A DNA stretch of 64,000 nt from Gordoniibacillus chartarius (GTDB lineage Bacteria; Bacillota; Bacilli; Paenibacillales; NBRC-103111). This document shows positions 41,533 through 49,349 of this stretch, in pieces. Every line of letters begins with the position of its first letter. The first letter of the stretch is position 1. Made by a program: the position numbers and the translations under genes. The DNA is taken from contig NZ_JBHLWN010000071.1 in assembly GCF_042432825.1 (NCBI RefSeq), positions 62,001 to 126,000 on the forward strand. Direction: 5' to 3'. The notes under the pieces are model-generated. The model saw only the letters and a program-made list of their open reading frames with translations. It had not been told where the DNA came from and made no database searches.

Positions 41533-41877
41533 ATGAACAATCTGATTCATGAGATCACGAAGGAGCAGCTTCGCGGCGACATTCCGAGCTTCCGCCCGGG
41601 CGATACGCTGAAGGTGCACGTAAAGGTCGTCGAGGGTAACCGCGAGCGGATCCAGCTGTTCGAAGGCGTTGTTATTAAGCGCCACGGCGGCGGCATCAGC
41701 GAAACGTTCACCGTTCGTAAGATCTCTTACGGCGTAGGCGTAGAGCGTACGTTCCCGCTGCACTCCCCGAAGATCGAGAAGATTGAAGTGGCTCGCCGGG
41801 GTAAAGTTCGTCGCGCGAAGCTCTACTATCTGCGCGCGCTTCGCGGCAAGGCAGCAAGAATTCAGGAAATCCGATAA
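41533..41877 (+). CDS. rplS: 50S ribosomal protein L19
   Basis: 114-residue L19, beginning MNNLIHEITKEQLRGDIP, with GDTLKVHVKVVEGNRERIQ and FPLHSPKIEKIEVARRGKVRRAKLYYLR motifs split along the protein. It lies at the 30S-50S interface. ATG 41533 is preferred because GGAAGGAGGTCGAGTC lies before it. It has its own promoter and leader. Confidence 0.98.
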   Translation: MNNLIHEITKEQLRGDIPSFRPGDTLKVHVKVVEGNRERIQLFEGVVIKRHGGGISETFTVRKISYGVGVERTFPLHSPKIEKIEVARRGKVRRAKLYYLRALRGKAARIQEIR

Positions 41878-41886
41878 GCAAAAACG

Positions 41887-41915
41887 GGGGGCTTGTGCGA
41901 GCAAGCTCCTTTTCG
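41887..41915 (+). terminator. Likely terminator after rplS
   Basis: GGGGGCTTG, TGCGAG, CAAGCTCC, then TTTT. Confidence 0.6.
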
Positions 41916-41951
41916 TTTGCGTAGAGATACATATGAACGAAAGAAGGGACC

Positions 41952-42566
41952 ATGATGGAGCAAGAACAAACGCTGGGCGCCGGACAGGATAACAACGAAA
42001 CGAAGAAGCCGGTCTCCTTGAAAAACGAGGCGTGGGAATGGGTCAAAGCACTGCTGATCGCCGGGGTGCTCGTGTTTGTCATTCGCATGTTTTTATTCGC
42101 TCCTTTCATCGTGGACGGGCCTTCCATGGAGCCGAACTTCCGGACGTCGGAGCGGCTGATCGTCAACAAAATTTTGTACCAATTCCGTCAGCCTGAGCGC
42201 GGCGAAGTCATCGTACTGCATGCACCGGAAGGGAAGGATTATATTAAGCGGGTCATCGGCCTGCCGGGTGAAACTGTCAGAGTGGAAGGCGACAAAGTAT
42301 ATGTGAACGGCAGCATCATTGACGAGCCGTGGATCGCCGAAGCGGTGAATCAAGCGAAACAAAGCGGGGGACTTTACAATACATCAAGAGGATTCCCGGA
42401 AACGAAAGTGCCGGATAGCTCGGTGTTCGTCCTGGGCGATAACCGCAGCGTCAGCAAAGACAGCCGTTATGAAGATCCGGGCTTCATTCCGCTGAACAAA
42501 ATCGTCGGCAGGGCGGACGTGTTATTTTGGCCGATCGGTGAAATAGGGTTCGTTAAACATTACTAA
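41952..42566 (+). CDS. lepB: Type I signal peptidase
   Basis: Membrane protease that removes signal peptides from secreted proteins. It has 204 residues: one N-terminal membrane anchor (WVKALLIAGVLVFVIRMFLF, about 30-49), the Ser nucleophile S58 (DGPSMEPNF) and the Lys base K99 (KDYIKRVIGLPGE), and the GDNRSVSKDSR box. It corresponds to the sip genes of Bacillus. ATG 41952 is directly followed by a second ATG; GAAAGAAGGG precedes both. Confidence 0.95.
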   Translation: MMEQEQTLGAGQDNNETKKPVSLKNEAWEWVKALLIAGVLVFVIRMFLFAPFIVDGPSMEPNFRTSERLIVNKILYQFRQPERGEVIVLHAPEGKDYIKRVIGLPGETVRVEGDKVYVNGSIIDEPWIAEAVNQAKQSGGLYNTSRGFPETKVPDSSVFVLGDNRSVSKDSRYEDPGFIPLNKIVGRADVLFWPIGEIGFVKHY

Positions 42567-42604
42567 GATGGCGCAGGCCGTATGACGGAGAGGGGGAGTA
42601 AGCG

Positions 42605-43498
42605 ATGGCGACGATACAATGGTTTCCCGGTCATATGACGAAGGCGAGACGGCAAATCGAGGACAAGCTGAAGCTGATCGATATCGTCATCGAGCTGCTC
42701 GACGCCCGCATTCCGCTGTCCAGCCGCAATCCGATGATCGGCGAAATTACGAAGGGTAAGCCGCGGCTGGTGCTTCTGAACAAAGCGGATTTGGCGGATC
42801 CGGCCCGGACTGCGGAATGGGTCTCGTATTTCGCCCGTGTGGAGGGCTTGGATGCTCTGCCGCTTGACGCGGTGTCCGGCAACCAGGTGAAAGAAATCGT
42901 GCCTCGTGCAAAGAAGCTGTGGGCGCACAAAATCGAAGCGATGCTGCGCAAAGGCGTCACGCCGCGTGCCGTACGGGCGCTCATTGTCGGTATTCCGAAC
43001 GTCGGCAAATCGACGCTGACGAATACGCTGGCCGGGCGGAAAATAGCGGCGACGGGCGATCGCCCGGGCGTCACGAAAGGCCAGCAGTGGATCAAAGTCG
43101 GCAGCGGCGAGATGGATTTGCTGGACACGCCGGGAATATTGTGGCCGAAGTTTGAGGATCAGCAGGTCGGATTGCGCCTTGCGGCAACGGGAGCGATTAA
43201 GGAAGACATTTTATCGCTGGATGAGATTGCATTCTTTACGGTGCGGTACCTGTGCGAGGAATACCCGGACGCCTTGAAGGAGCGCTACGACCTGGAAAGG
43301 CTGCCGGACGATTTGACGGAAGCGAGCGAGGTCGTCGATGTGATGGAGGCGATCGGACGTAAGCGCGGAGCGGTCATGAGCGGCGGGCGGATCGATTTGG
43401 ATAAAACGTCACTGCTCATATTGCGGGATTTGCGAGCTGGTAAAATGGGGCGGATCACGCTGGAGCGGCCGCCTGCGGAGACAGCGGAAGCGGAATAA
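42605..43498 (+). CDS. rbgA: Ribosome biogenesis GTPase RbgA (YlqF)
   Basis: Circularly permuted GTPase needed for late 50S assembly. It has 297 residues with G4 NKAD (59-62) ahead of G1 GIPNVGKST (129-137) and G3 DTPG. The N-terminal IQWFPGHMTKARRQI, including the catalytic His in the FPGHM motif, is intact, and a C-terminal ANTAR-like domain follows. ATG 42605 has GAGGGGGAGTAAGCG before it. The neighbours rplS and rnhB are as in Bacillus. Confidence 0.96.
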   Translation: MATIQWFPGHMTKARRQIEDKLKLIDIVIELLDARIPLSSRNPMIGEITKGKPRLVLLNKADLADPARTAEWVSYFARVEGLDALPLDAVSGNQVKEIVPRAKKLWAHKIEAMLRKGVTPRAVRALIVGIPNVGKSTLTNTLAGRKIAATGDRPGVTKGQQWIKVGSGEMDLLDTPGILWPKFEDQQVGLRLAATGAIKEDILSLDEIAFFTVRYLCEEYPDALKERYDLERLPDDLTEASEVVDVMEAIGRKRGAVMSGGRIDLDKTSLLILRDLRAGKMGRITLERPPAETAEAE

Positions 43499-43509
43499 GG
43501 GAAAGAGCT

Positions 43510-43537
43510 GCAGGGGGAAGCCTCTGCGGTTTTTTTG
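43510..43537 (+). terminator. Rho-independent terminator after rbgA
   Basis: GCAGGGG pairs with CCTCTGC (one G.U), followed by a run of T after GG. Confidence 0.75.
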
Positions 43538-43790
43538 TTTCGGGGGATGTTGGAAGGGGGGGGAGGCGGAGTCGGGACTCGCATAGAAGTTATCCAAATC
43601 GCAGGCTTGTTCATACGTCTACTGCTTTTACCGCTAAGCCTAGAAGTACCGGAACGGCGGTCCCTTGTATTCGCGAATAACCGTTTCCCTTCGAAGCCCG
43701 TTCAGTGGTACCTGGCTGCTAAAATTTGGGATGGCTCGACCCTCCTGTCGTCCTATATAATGGGTGGATGGGAAAGGAGCTGGGCATAGT

Positions 43791-44402
43791 ATGCTTCAAA
43801 ATGAACAGCAAATTTGGGAGCAAGGGTATGCGGCGATAGCGGGGGTGGACGAAGTCGGACGGGGCTGCTTGTTCGGCGACGTCGTTGCGGCTGCCGTCAT
43901 TTTACCGAAGGGCGCGGTCTTCGAGGACGTTAACGATTCCAAGAAGCTGACGGCGAAGACGCGCGAGCGGCTGTATGAGGTCATCATGGCTAACGCGGTT
44001 GCGGTAGGAATCGGGATTGTTGACGTGCCGACGATCGAGCGCATCAATATTAAACAGGCGGCCAGACTGGCGATGAAAATAGCGGTGGAGAAGCTGCAAG
44101 CGGAGCCGGACTATTTGCTGGTCGATGCGGAGAAGGTCGATGTGGAGCTGCCTCAGCTTGCGATTATTGAGGGCGATGCGCTCAGCCAGTCGATTGCGGC
44201 GGCTTCGATCGTCGCCAAGGTGACACGGGACCGGATGTGCCTCGAGTGGGATTTGCAATATCCGGAATATGGGATTGCGGTACATAAAGGGTATGCGACG
44301 AAGCAGCATAGGCAAAGCATTTTGGAATACGGTCCGACCCCGCTGCACCGCAGCACGTTTCTGCGCAAGCTGCTCAGCGGGCAGCAGGAGATGACGTTCT
44401 GA
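43791..44402 (+). CDS. rnhB: Ribonuclease HII
   Basis: Removes RNA from RNA-DNA hybrids and misincorporated ribonucleotides. It has 203 residues. The GRG motif is present in GVDEVGRGCLFGDVV (D20, E21, G23-G25), but the usual PLAGPV after it is replaced by CLFGDV. DSKKL, EGDALSQSIAAASIVAKVTRDR and the HKGY tail are present. ATG 43791 follows AAAGGAG. A TATAAT at 43756-43761 may be its -10. Overall it looks active. Confidence 0.93.
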   Translation: MLQNEQQIWEQGYAAIAGVDEVGRGCLFGDVVAAAVILPKGAVFEDVNDSKKLTAKTRERLYEVIMANAVAVGIGIVDVPTIERINIKQAARLAMKIAVEKLQAEPDYLLVDAEKVDVELPQLAIIEGDALSQSIAAASIVAKVTRDRMCLEWDLQYPEYGIAVHKGYATKQHRQSILEYGPTPLHRSTFLRKLLSGQQEMTF

Positions 44403-44442
44403 GCGGTGGAGAATCGTGCTGCCGATAGGAATGGCATGTACG

Positions 44443-44470
44443 TAAAGATTGACGGGTTAACTGCCGATAT
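44443..44470 (+). promoter_or_regulatory. Possible sigma-D (motility) promoter
   Basis: TAAA (44443-44446), 16 bases, GCCGATAT (44463-44470). The -10 is a perfect sigma-D element; the spacer is one base longer than the usual 15. It lies 37 bases before the FliK-like gene. Confidence 0.55.
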
Positions 44471-44507
44471 ACATAGGTACTACGGTTGCTGAAATGAGGA
44501 ACGGAAC

Positions 44508-46322
44508 ATGAACATAGCCGGTCTGGTGCGAAGTATGCTGGGCGACATGCAAGCCGCCGATGCGAAGACGCTTGAGCTCAAAATCGGTCAAATTGTAAAA
44601 GGCGTTATACTGCAAATGCTGTCCGAGCAGGATGCGTTAGTGAATATAAACGGCGTGCAGGTCAGGGCGAGGCTGGAGGCGCCTCTGAAGCAGGGCGATA
44701 TGACGCTGCTGCAAGTGCAGCCCGAGTCCGCTTCGGGCCAGACGGTTCTCAAGCCTCTGCAGAGTGCGGGCGCGCAGCTGACCGATGCCTCGTTTCCCGG
44801 ACTGCTCAAGGAGCTTGGGCAGCCGGATACGGCGGCGAACCGGCAGCTTGTGCTGACGATGCTGAAGGAAGGCGTGCCGCTTACGAAGGAGACGGTGGCC
44901 GAATTTGCGCAAGCGGCGAAGACGAAGCCGGCGAAGGTGAACGCCGAGGAGTGGTCGCAGACGGCCGCGTTCGCCCTAAAGCGCGGATTGCCTCTGACGG
45001 GAGAGACGCTGGGCGCTTTGCGGCAGGCGCTGAACGGCGCGCCGTTGTACGAGCTCGTGCAGCGCCTCGCTTCGGAGACGGAGGCGCAGCTGAGCGAGCT
45101 GCCGCCGTCGGTGCGGCAGCAGGCGGGGCAGCTTGCCGCGCTTGTGCGGCAAGCGCTGGGAGGAGCCGCCGCCGGGCTTGGCGGCGGCGATGGGGCAGCG
45201 CCGGCGCAGCCAGCGCTGCCGGAGGCGGCCGGCGCCGCAGCCGGCGCGGCGGGGGGCGGCGCGGACGCGCAGCCGCCCGGGGCCCGCGCGGGCGCTGGCG
45301 CCGCGCAGGAGGCGGCGGGCCAACGTGCGGCCGCCGCGACCCCGGGGCCAGCGGCCGGCACGCCGCCGCAGGCCCCGCAGGGCGCCGCTGCCGCGCAGCC
45401 GGCGCCAACACCCGCGGCTGCGGCCGCGCCGGCGGCTGCGGGGGAGGCCCCCCCGCCGCTCACGCGCGCTGCTGCGCAGCCGCAGACCGCGCCGCAGGCG
45501 CCCCCGGCCCAGCCGGGCGCCGGCGGCGGCAGCGACGCCCCGGCGGCGGCGTCGCCTGCCCCGACGGCCGATCACTGGATCGGCCGCCTGTTCAAGGCGC
45601 TCGGCATCGAGCACGAGCGCGGACTGGCCCGGCTCCCTGCGACCGCGCCGGAGAAGGACTCGCTGCTCCGCAAGCTCGTCCCCGGCCTGGAGCCTGGCCT
45701 AACCGCCGCATCCGGCGACGGCGAAGCTTTGCCGGGCACCTCGGCTGCGTCGTCCGACACGGTCAAGAGCTTGCTGCTGCAGCTCGTCCGTTCGGACGAA
45801 GTTCCTGCCGCCCTGAAGGAAACGATGCAGCAAACGCTGCAGCACATCACCGGCCAGCAGCTGCTGTTAACGCCGGACCGTCAGACGCCGTTCGCTCATG
45901 TCACCATGTTCGTTCCGTTCCGGGACGAGAACGGAGAGCAGACCGCATCCGTTCATATCGAATCCAGGCGCGGCAGCCGCGGCCAGCTGGATGCCGATAA
46001 CTGCCGGCTGCTGTTTGACTTGTCCATGAAGCAGATGGGCAATACGCTGCTGGACGTGCGCGTCGTGGACCGGGCCGTTTCGCTGAACGTGCGAAACGAT
46101 CATCCGATCGTGCCCAAGCTGCTGGATGGGGCGCGAGAGGAAGTCGCCGCGGCGCTTCATCGCACCGGCTATCAGCTGCTGTTGCTCCAATTCGGTCCGT
46201 ATCCGACGCCTGCCGATTTCAAGCAGGAGCACTCCTCGGGCCAAACGGCCGATTCCGGCCGTGCGCAGCTGAAATCGCTGTATCAAACGAAACCGTACAA
46301 AGGGGTGGACTTCCGCGTATGA
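44508..46322 (+). CDS. FliK-like protein with Ala/Pro/Gly-rich centre (YlqG position)
   Basis: A 604-residue protein. Residues 1-215 are helical and hydrophilic (TLELKIGQIVKGVILQMLSEQ; VNINGVQVRARLEAPL). Residues about 217-355 are almost only A, P, G and Q, with extremely GC-rich DNA. Residues 356-604 resemble the C-terminal domain of flagellar hook-length control proteins (FVPFRDENGEQTASVHIESR, DNCRLLFDLSMKQMGN). It occupies the position of ylqG in Bacillus, before an FlhB-C-like gene (ylqH), and a sigma-D-like promoter precedes it. It may set or assist export by a flagellar-type secretion system; the true fliK should be in the fla operon. Confidence 0.65.
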   Translation: MNIAGLVRSMLGDMQAADAKTLELKIGQIVKGVILQMLSEQDALVNINGVQVRARLEAPLKQGDMTLLQVQPESASGQTVLKPLQSAGAQLTDASFPGLLKELGQPDTAANRQLVLTMLKEGVPLTKETVAEFAQAAKTKPAKVNAEEWSQTAAFALKRGLPLTGETLGALRQALNGAPLYELVQRLASETEAQLSELPPSVRQQAGQLAALVRQALGGAAAGLGGGDGAAPAQPALPEAAGAAAGAAGGGADAQPPGARAGAGAAQEAAGQRAAAATPGPAAGTPPQAPQGAAAAQPAPTPAAAAAPAAAGEAPPPLTRAAAQPQTAPQAPPAQPGAGGGSDAPAAASPAPTADHWIGRLFKALGIEHERGLARLPATAPEKDSLLRKLVPGLEPGLTAASGDGEALPGTSAASSDTVKSLLLQLVRSDEVPAALKETMQQTLQHITGQQLLLTPDRQTPFAHVTMFVPFRDENGEQTASVHIESRRGSRGQLDADNCRLLFDLSMKQMGNTLLDVRVVDRAVSLNVRNDHPIVPKLLDGAREEVAAALHRTGYQLLLLQFGPYPTPADFKQEHSSGQTADSGRAQLKSLYQTKPYKGVDFRV

Positions 46323-46636
46323 CCGAACGTGGACCAAATGAGGATATGTCTCCCGCCCCGCAGCTTAAGAAAGCCGTTGCACTTAAATATTCGCCGGGAA
46401 CGGCGGCGGCGCCGGTCGTAACGGCCAAAGGACGCGGCTATGTGGCGGACGCGATACTGAACAAAGCGCGCGAGCACGGCGTGCCGGTGCAGGAGGACGC
46501 ATCGCTTGTGGAGGTGCTGTCGAAGCTGGACATCGATCAGGAAATTCCGCCGGAGCTGTACCAGCTCGTCGCCGAGCTGCTCAGCTTCATATACCGCTCC
46601 GACCGAAAGCTGAAGGAGCTGAGATCGTCCCCATGA
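46319..46636 (+). CDS. ylqH: FlhB C-terminal domain-like protein (YlqH)
   Basis: A 105-residue protein corresponding to the cytoplasmic C-terminal part of the export switch protein FlhB. KKAVALKYSPGTAAAPVVTAKGRG (residues about 18-41) matches the segment right after the autocleavage site of FlhB. The NPTH cleavage motif and the membrane domain are absent. It overlaps the FliK-like gene by four bases (ATGA), so the two are coupled. In flagella FliK and FlhB-C interact to switch export substrates, which suggests that this pair may be a dedicated partner set. Confidence 0.85.
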   Translation: MTERGPNEDMSPAPQLKKAVALKYSPGTAAAPVVTAKGRGYVADAILNKAREHGVPVQEDASLVEVLSKLDIDQEIPPELYQLVAELLSFIYRSDRKLKELRSSP

Positions 46637-47028
46637 CCGGTAAGCCGTCCGCCTACGCCCGCCGTCAGCAAACCGGCAAGACGGGAGAAGAGGCCGCTGC
46701 CCGCTTGCTGCTCGGCAAAGGCTACAAAATCGTTGCACGTAATTGGCGCTGCCGAAAGGGCGAACTGGACATTATCGCCGAGGATCGCGAAACGCTCGTA
46801 TTCATTGAGGTGCGCACCCGCCGCGCGACCGGGACGTTCGGGACGGCCAAAGAGTCGGTGAACATCCGCAAGCAAATGCAGGTCAGAGAGACGGCGCAAT
46901 TTTATTTGTACGTAACGAAGCAATTCGATCGCAATCTTCGTTTTGACGTCGTCGCCGTCGAGCTTCCCGTCGGAGGGGACATACAGAGCGGAGCCGTGAC
47001 TCTGGAGCATATCGAAAACGCGTTTTGA
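46633..47028 (+). CDS. YraN family endonuclease-like protein (UPF0102)
   Basis: A 131-residue protein of the YraN family with a nuclease-like core: GELDIIAEDRETLVFIEVRTR holds the acidic residues of the PD-(D/E)xK pattern, with EVR at the third position where Lys is replaced by Arg. Its biological role is unknown. In many genomes the gene sits between rnhB and comM (mg-chelatase-like), as here. It overlaps ylqH by four bases. Confidence 0.9.
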   Translation: MTGKPSAYARRQQTGKTGEEAAARLLLGKGYKIVARNWRCRKGELDIIAEDRETLVFIEVRTRRATGTFGTAKESVNIRKQMQVRETAQFYLYVTKQFDRNLRFDVVAVELPVGGDIQSGAVTLEHIENAF

Positions 47029-47144
47029 CGAATGCCGCTAAGAATCGTATATTCGAATCCTCGTAGCAGGAAACAATTGCCTTGACTCGAGAAACGGACA
47101 GAGGATGAACAAACTGTCTGCGTTTCAGGTCCGGCTGCAAGTAG

Positions 47145-48713
47145 TTAATAACATGCTTGTTTCCGATCCAAGCTGCGGTATTGCAAAGCTTCGGCCACAT
47201 GAGGGAGCTCGATCTGTTCGCTGCCTTCCAGGTCGGCAATCGTGCGGGCGATCTTCAGCACCCTGTCGTGAGCACGGGCGCTTAATCCGTAGGCCTCGAA
47301 CGACTTCTTCAGCAATCCTTCGCTATCCGGATCGAGACGGCAGTGAATTCGCAGCAAAGCCCCGCTCAGCTCGGCGTTGTACAGCAATCCGGTGCCCGCA
47401 TATCGCTGCAGCTGCCGCAGTCTTGCCGACTGTACGCCGGCATTCATTTCCGCTGAGCTTAATCTCGGGCCGTTCTCGCCATGAAACCATCGATATTCCG
47501 GCTTCGGCACATCGACATGCAGGTCGATCCGATCGAGCAAAGGTCCGGATACTCGCGCCCGATATTGCTGTACCTTTATCGCCGAACAGCTGCATCCGGG
47601 CTCACCCGTGCTGCCGTAATATCCGCAAGGACACGGATTCATCGAAGCCGCCAGCAGAAACTGCGCGGGATACGTGTACACGGCGCGAGCCCGGCCGATC
47701 GTAATGAACCGGTCCTCGAGCGGCTGCCGCAGCCCTTCCAGCACAGCTCTTGCAAACTCCGGCAGCTCGTCCAGAAACAATACGCCGCGATGTGCGAGAG
47801 ACGCTTCGCCGGGCTTCGGTACGCCTCCGCCGCCAACGAGTCCCGCCGGCGAAATGGAGTGATGGGGCGCCCGGAACGGCCGTTCGCGGATAAGGCCGGT
47901 ACCGGAGCCGAGCTTTCCGGACACGCTGTAGAGCTTCGTCACTTCCAGCGCTTCCTCCTCGCCCAGCTCCGGCATAATCGTCGGCAGCCTGCGCGCCAGC
48001 ATCGTCTTGCCGGTGCCCGGCGGCCCGATGAGCAGCACGTTGTGCATGCCGGCCGCAGCGATCATCAGCGCCCGCTTCGCCGCCAGCTGTCCGGAAACAT
48101 CGGCGTAATCCTCGCCGAATCCGACCCCGGGATCCCGGTTCCTGCATGAAACCCGCTCATCATCGCGCTCCATACCCGCACTGCCGTATCCTGCCGCAAA
48201 CAGCTGCGCCTCATCTTCCAAAGCCAGCTCCCGCAGATGTCTTAGCCCGTACACCCGGATGCCTTCTATGACCCTGGCTTCATCCACATTGTCAGCCGGC
48301 AGCGCCACGGCGGGAATACCGCTCAGCCGGGCCTTATGCACCATCGACAGTACGCCCGGCACCGGCCTGATCGTTCCGTCCAGCGCCAGCTCGCCGAGAA
48401 GCAGGCAGTGTTCCTGCCATCGCCCGCGAATTTGCCCGCTCGTCATCAATATTCCGGCTGCTATGGCCAAATCGAAGGCCGAGCCCTCCTTGCGCAAATC
48501 AGCTGGTGCCAAGTTGACCGTAATCCGTTCCATCGGGAACGTAAATCCGCTGTTGCGCACCGCAGCCCGCACCCGTTCGGCGGATTCCCTGACGGCCGTA
48601 TCGGGCAATCCGACGAGCGCGATGTGCGGCAGTCCGCTGGCAATATCGACTTCGACTTGAATCAGCTTGCCTTCGATGCCGTGGAGGCAAGCGCTGATCA
48701 TTTTCCCGTACAT
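47145..48713 (-). CDS. ComM / YifB-type Mg-chelatase-like AAA ATPase
   Basis: A 522-residue protein with an N-terminal Lon-like fold (EVDIASGLPHIALVGLPD, NLAPADLRKEGSAFDLAIA), a AAA core with Walker A GPPGTGKTM and Walker B GVLFLDELPEF, and the C-terminal domain. Relatives (ComM) are helicases that act in branch migration during natural transformation. Start ATG 48713 (reverse strand) is chosen from MYGKMISACLHGIEG, the usual start; a GTG 12 bases earlier abuts the GAGAGAGG site. It runs against its neighbours and converges with yraN. Confidence 0.93.
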   Translation of the reverse strand: MYGKMISACLHGIEGKLIQVEVDIASGLPHIALVGLPDTAVRESAERVRAAVRNSGFTFPMERITVNLAPADLRKEGSAFDLAIAAGILMTSGQIRGRWQEHCLLLGELALDGTIRPVPGVLSMVHKARLSGIPAVALPADNVDEARVIEGIRVYGLRHLRELALEDEAQLFAAGYGSAGMERDDERVSCRNRDPGVGFGEDYADVSGQLAAKRALMIAAAGMHNVLLIGPPGTGKTMLARRLPTIMPELGEEEALEVTKLYSVSGKLGSGTGLIRERPFRAPHHSISPAGLVGGGGVPKPGEASLAHRGVLFLDELPEFARAVLEGLRQPLEDRFITIGRARAVYTYPAQFLLAASMNPCPCGYYGSTGEPGCSCSAIKVQQYRARVSGPLLDRIDLHVDVPKPEYRWFHGENGPRLSSAEMNAGVQSARLRQLQRYAGTGLLYNAELSGALLRIHCRLDPDSEGLLKKSFEAYGLSARAHDRVLKIARTIADLEGSEQIELPHVAEALQYRSLDRKQACY

Positions 48714-48896
48714 AACAAAAAACACCTCTCTCCATATGATCGGCTTCCAAGCGTAAGGCCGTTCATCGGGGAAAGGTGCTTCCTTATCCGTCCAATGCGT
48801 TTGACACCACTATAGCCGATATTTTTCGGATTTTCAACACGGAACATACATGTTTTCCCTTCAGATGTACCATACTGGAAGATGAGGTGATCTTCC

Positions 48897-49163
48897 ATGC
48901 AAAACCAACCGTATTTTTGCCCGAATTGTCGCTCCAATCGCGTAAAGTTCAGCGTCATTAGCTCCTATTCGCAAAAATTTCTCAAGGACGCGATTACCGG
49001 CGAAATCAGCGCCGTCGAAGAGCCGGTTCTTGTCGAATCCGGAGAGGCAAACATTCAGTGCCAGGTGTGCAGCTTCATGGGCAACGAGCTTCGCTTCATC
49101 AAGCAGGCGGAACGCGAGCCCCGCGCCGCCGCCGCAACGAATCCGGCATATTCGCCATACTGA
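48897..49163 (+). CDS. Small zinc-ribbon-like protein
   Basis: An 88-residue protein with two CxxC pairs, FCPNCRSNRVKF near the start (C8, C11) and QCQVCSFMG near residue 55, a typical zinc ribbon. The middle part (SSYSQKFLKDAITGEISAVEEPVLVE) is acidic and the C-terminus Ala/Pro rich. No catalytic motif is visible. ATG 48897 follows GAGGTGATCTTCC. It is divergent from comM and followed by a terminator. I do not know a function. Confidence 0.75.
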   Translation: MQNQPYFCPNCRSNRVKFSVISSYSQKFLKDAITGEISAVEEPVLVESGEANIQCQVCSFMGNELRFIKQAEREPRAAAATNPAYSPY

Positions 49164-49196
49164 CAGCCTCGGCTATCGCCTTGGCTGTTTTCTTTG
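49163..49196 (+). terminator. Terminator after the zinc-ribbon gene
   Basis: ACAGCC (49163-49168) pairs with GGCTGT (49183-49188), supported by inner pairs, followed by TTTTCTTTG. Confidence 0.65.
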
Positions 49197-49277
49197 CTTG
49201 CCTCCATCATTCGACGCCTTTTATCACATTGAAAGAATATTTTTATGGTAAACATTAACGCATACGAAATAAAAGCG

Positions 49278-49286
49278 TGATACAAT
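49278..49286 (+). promoter_or_regulatory. Extended -10 before sucC
   Basis: TGATACAAT is an extended -10 (TG-n-TACAAT), 64 bases before the sucC start. No clear -35 is seen, which extended -10 promoters can lack. Confidence 0.45.
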
Positions 49287-49349
49287 GGTTAAGGCTTGCC
49301 TGAGAGAGCGATACTATCCACGACCATACCGATAGGAGGAATTTGGTAA

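Noticed and set aside
44951..46000. Long overlapping frames inside the FliK-like gene, both strands
   Set aside because: Same GC effect. The protein composition is biased to R, A, G and P and no start site is supported.
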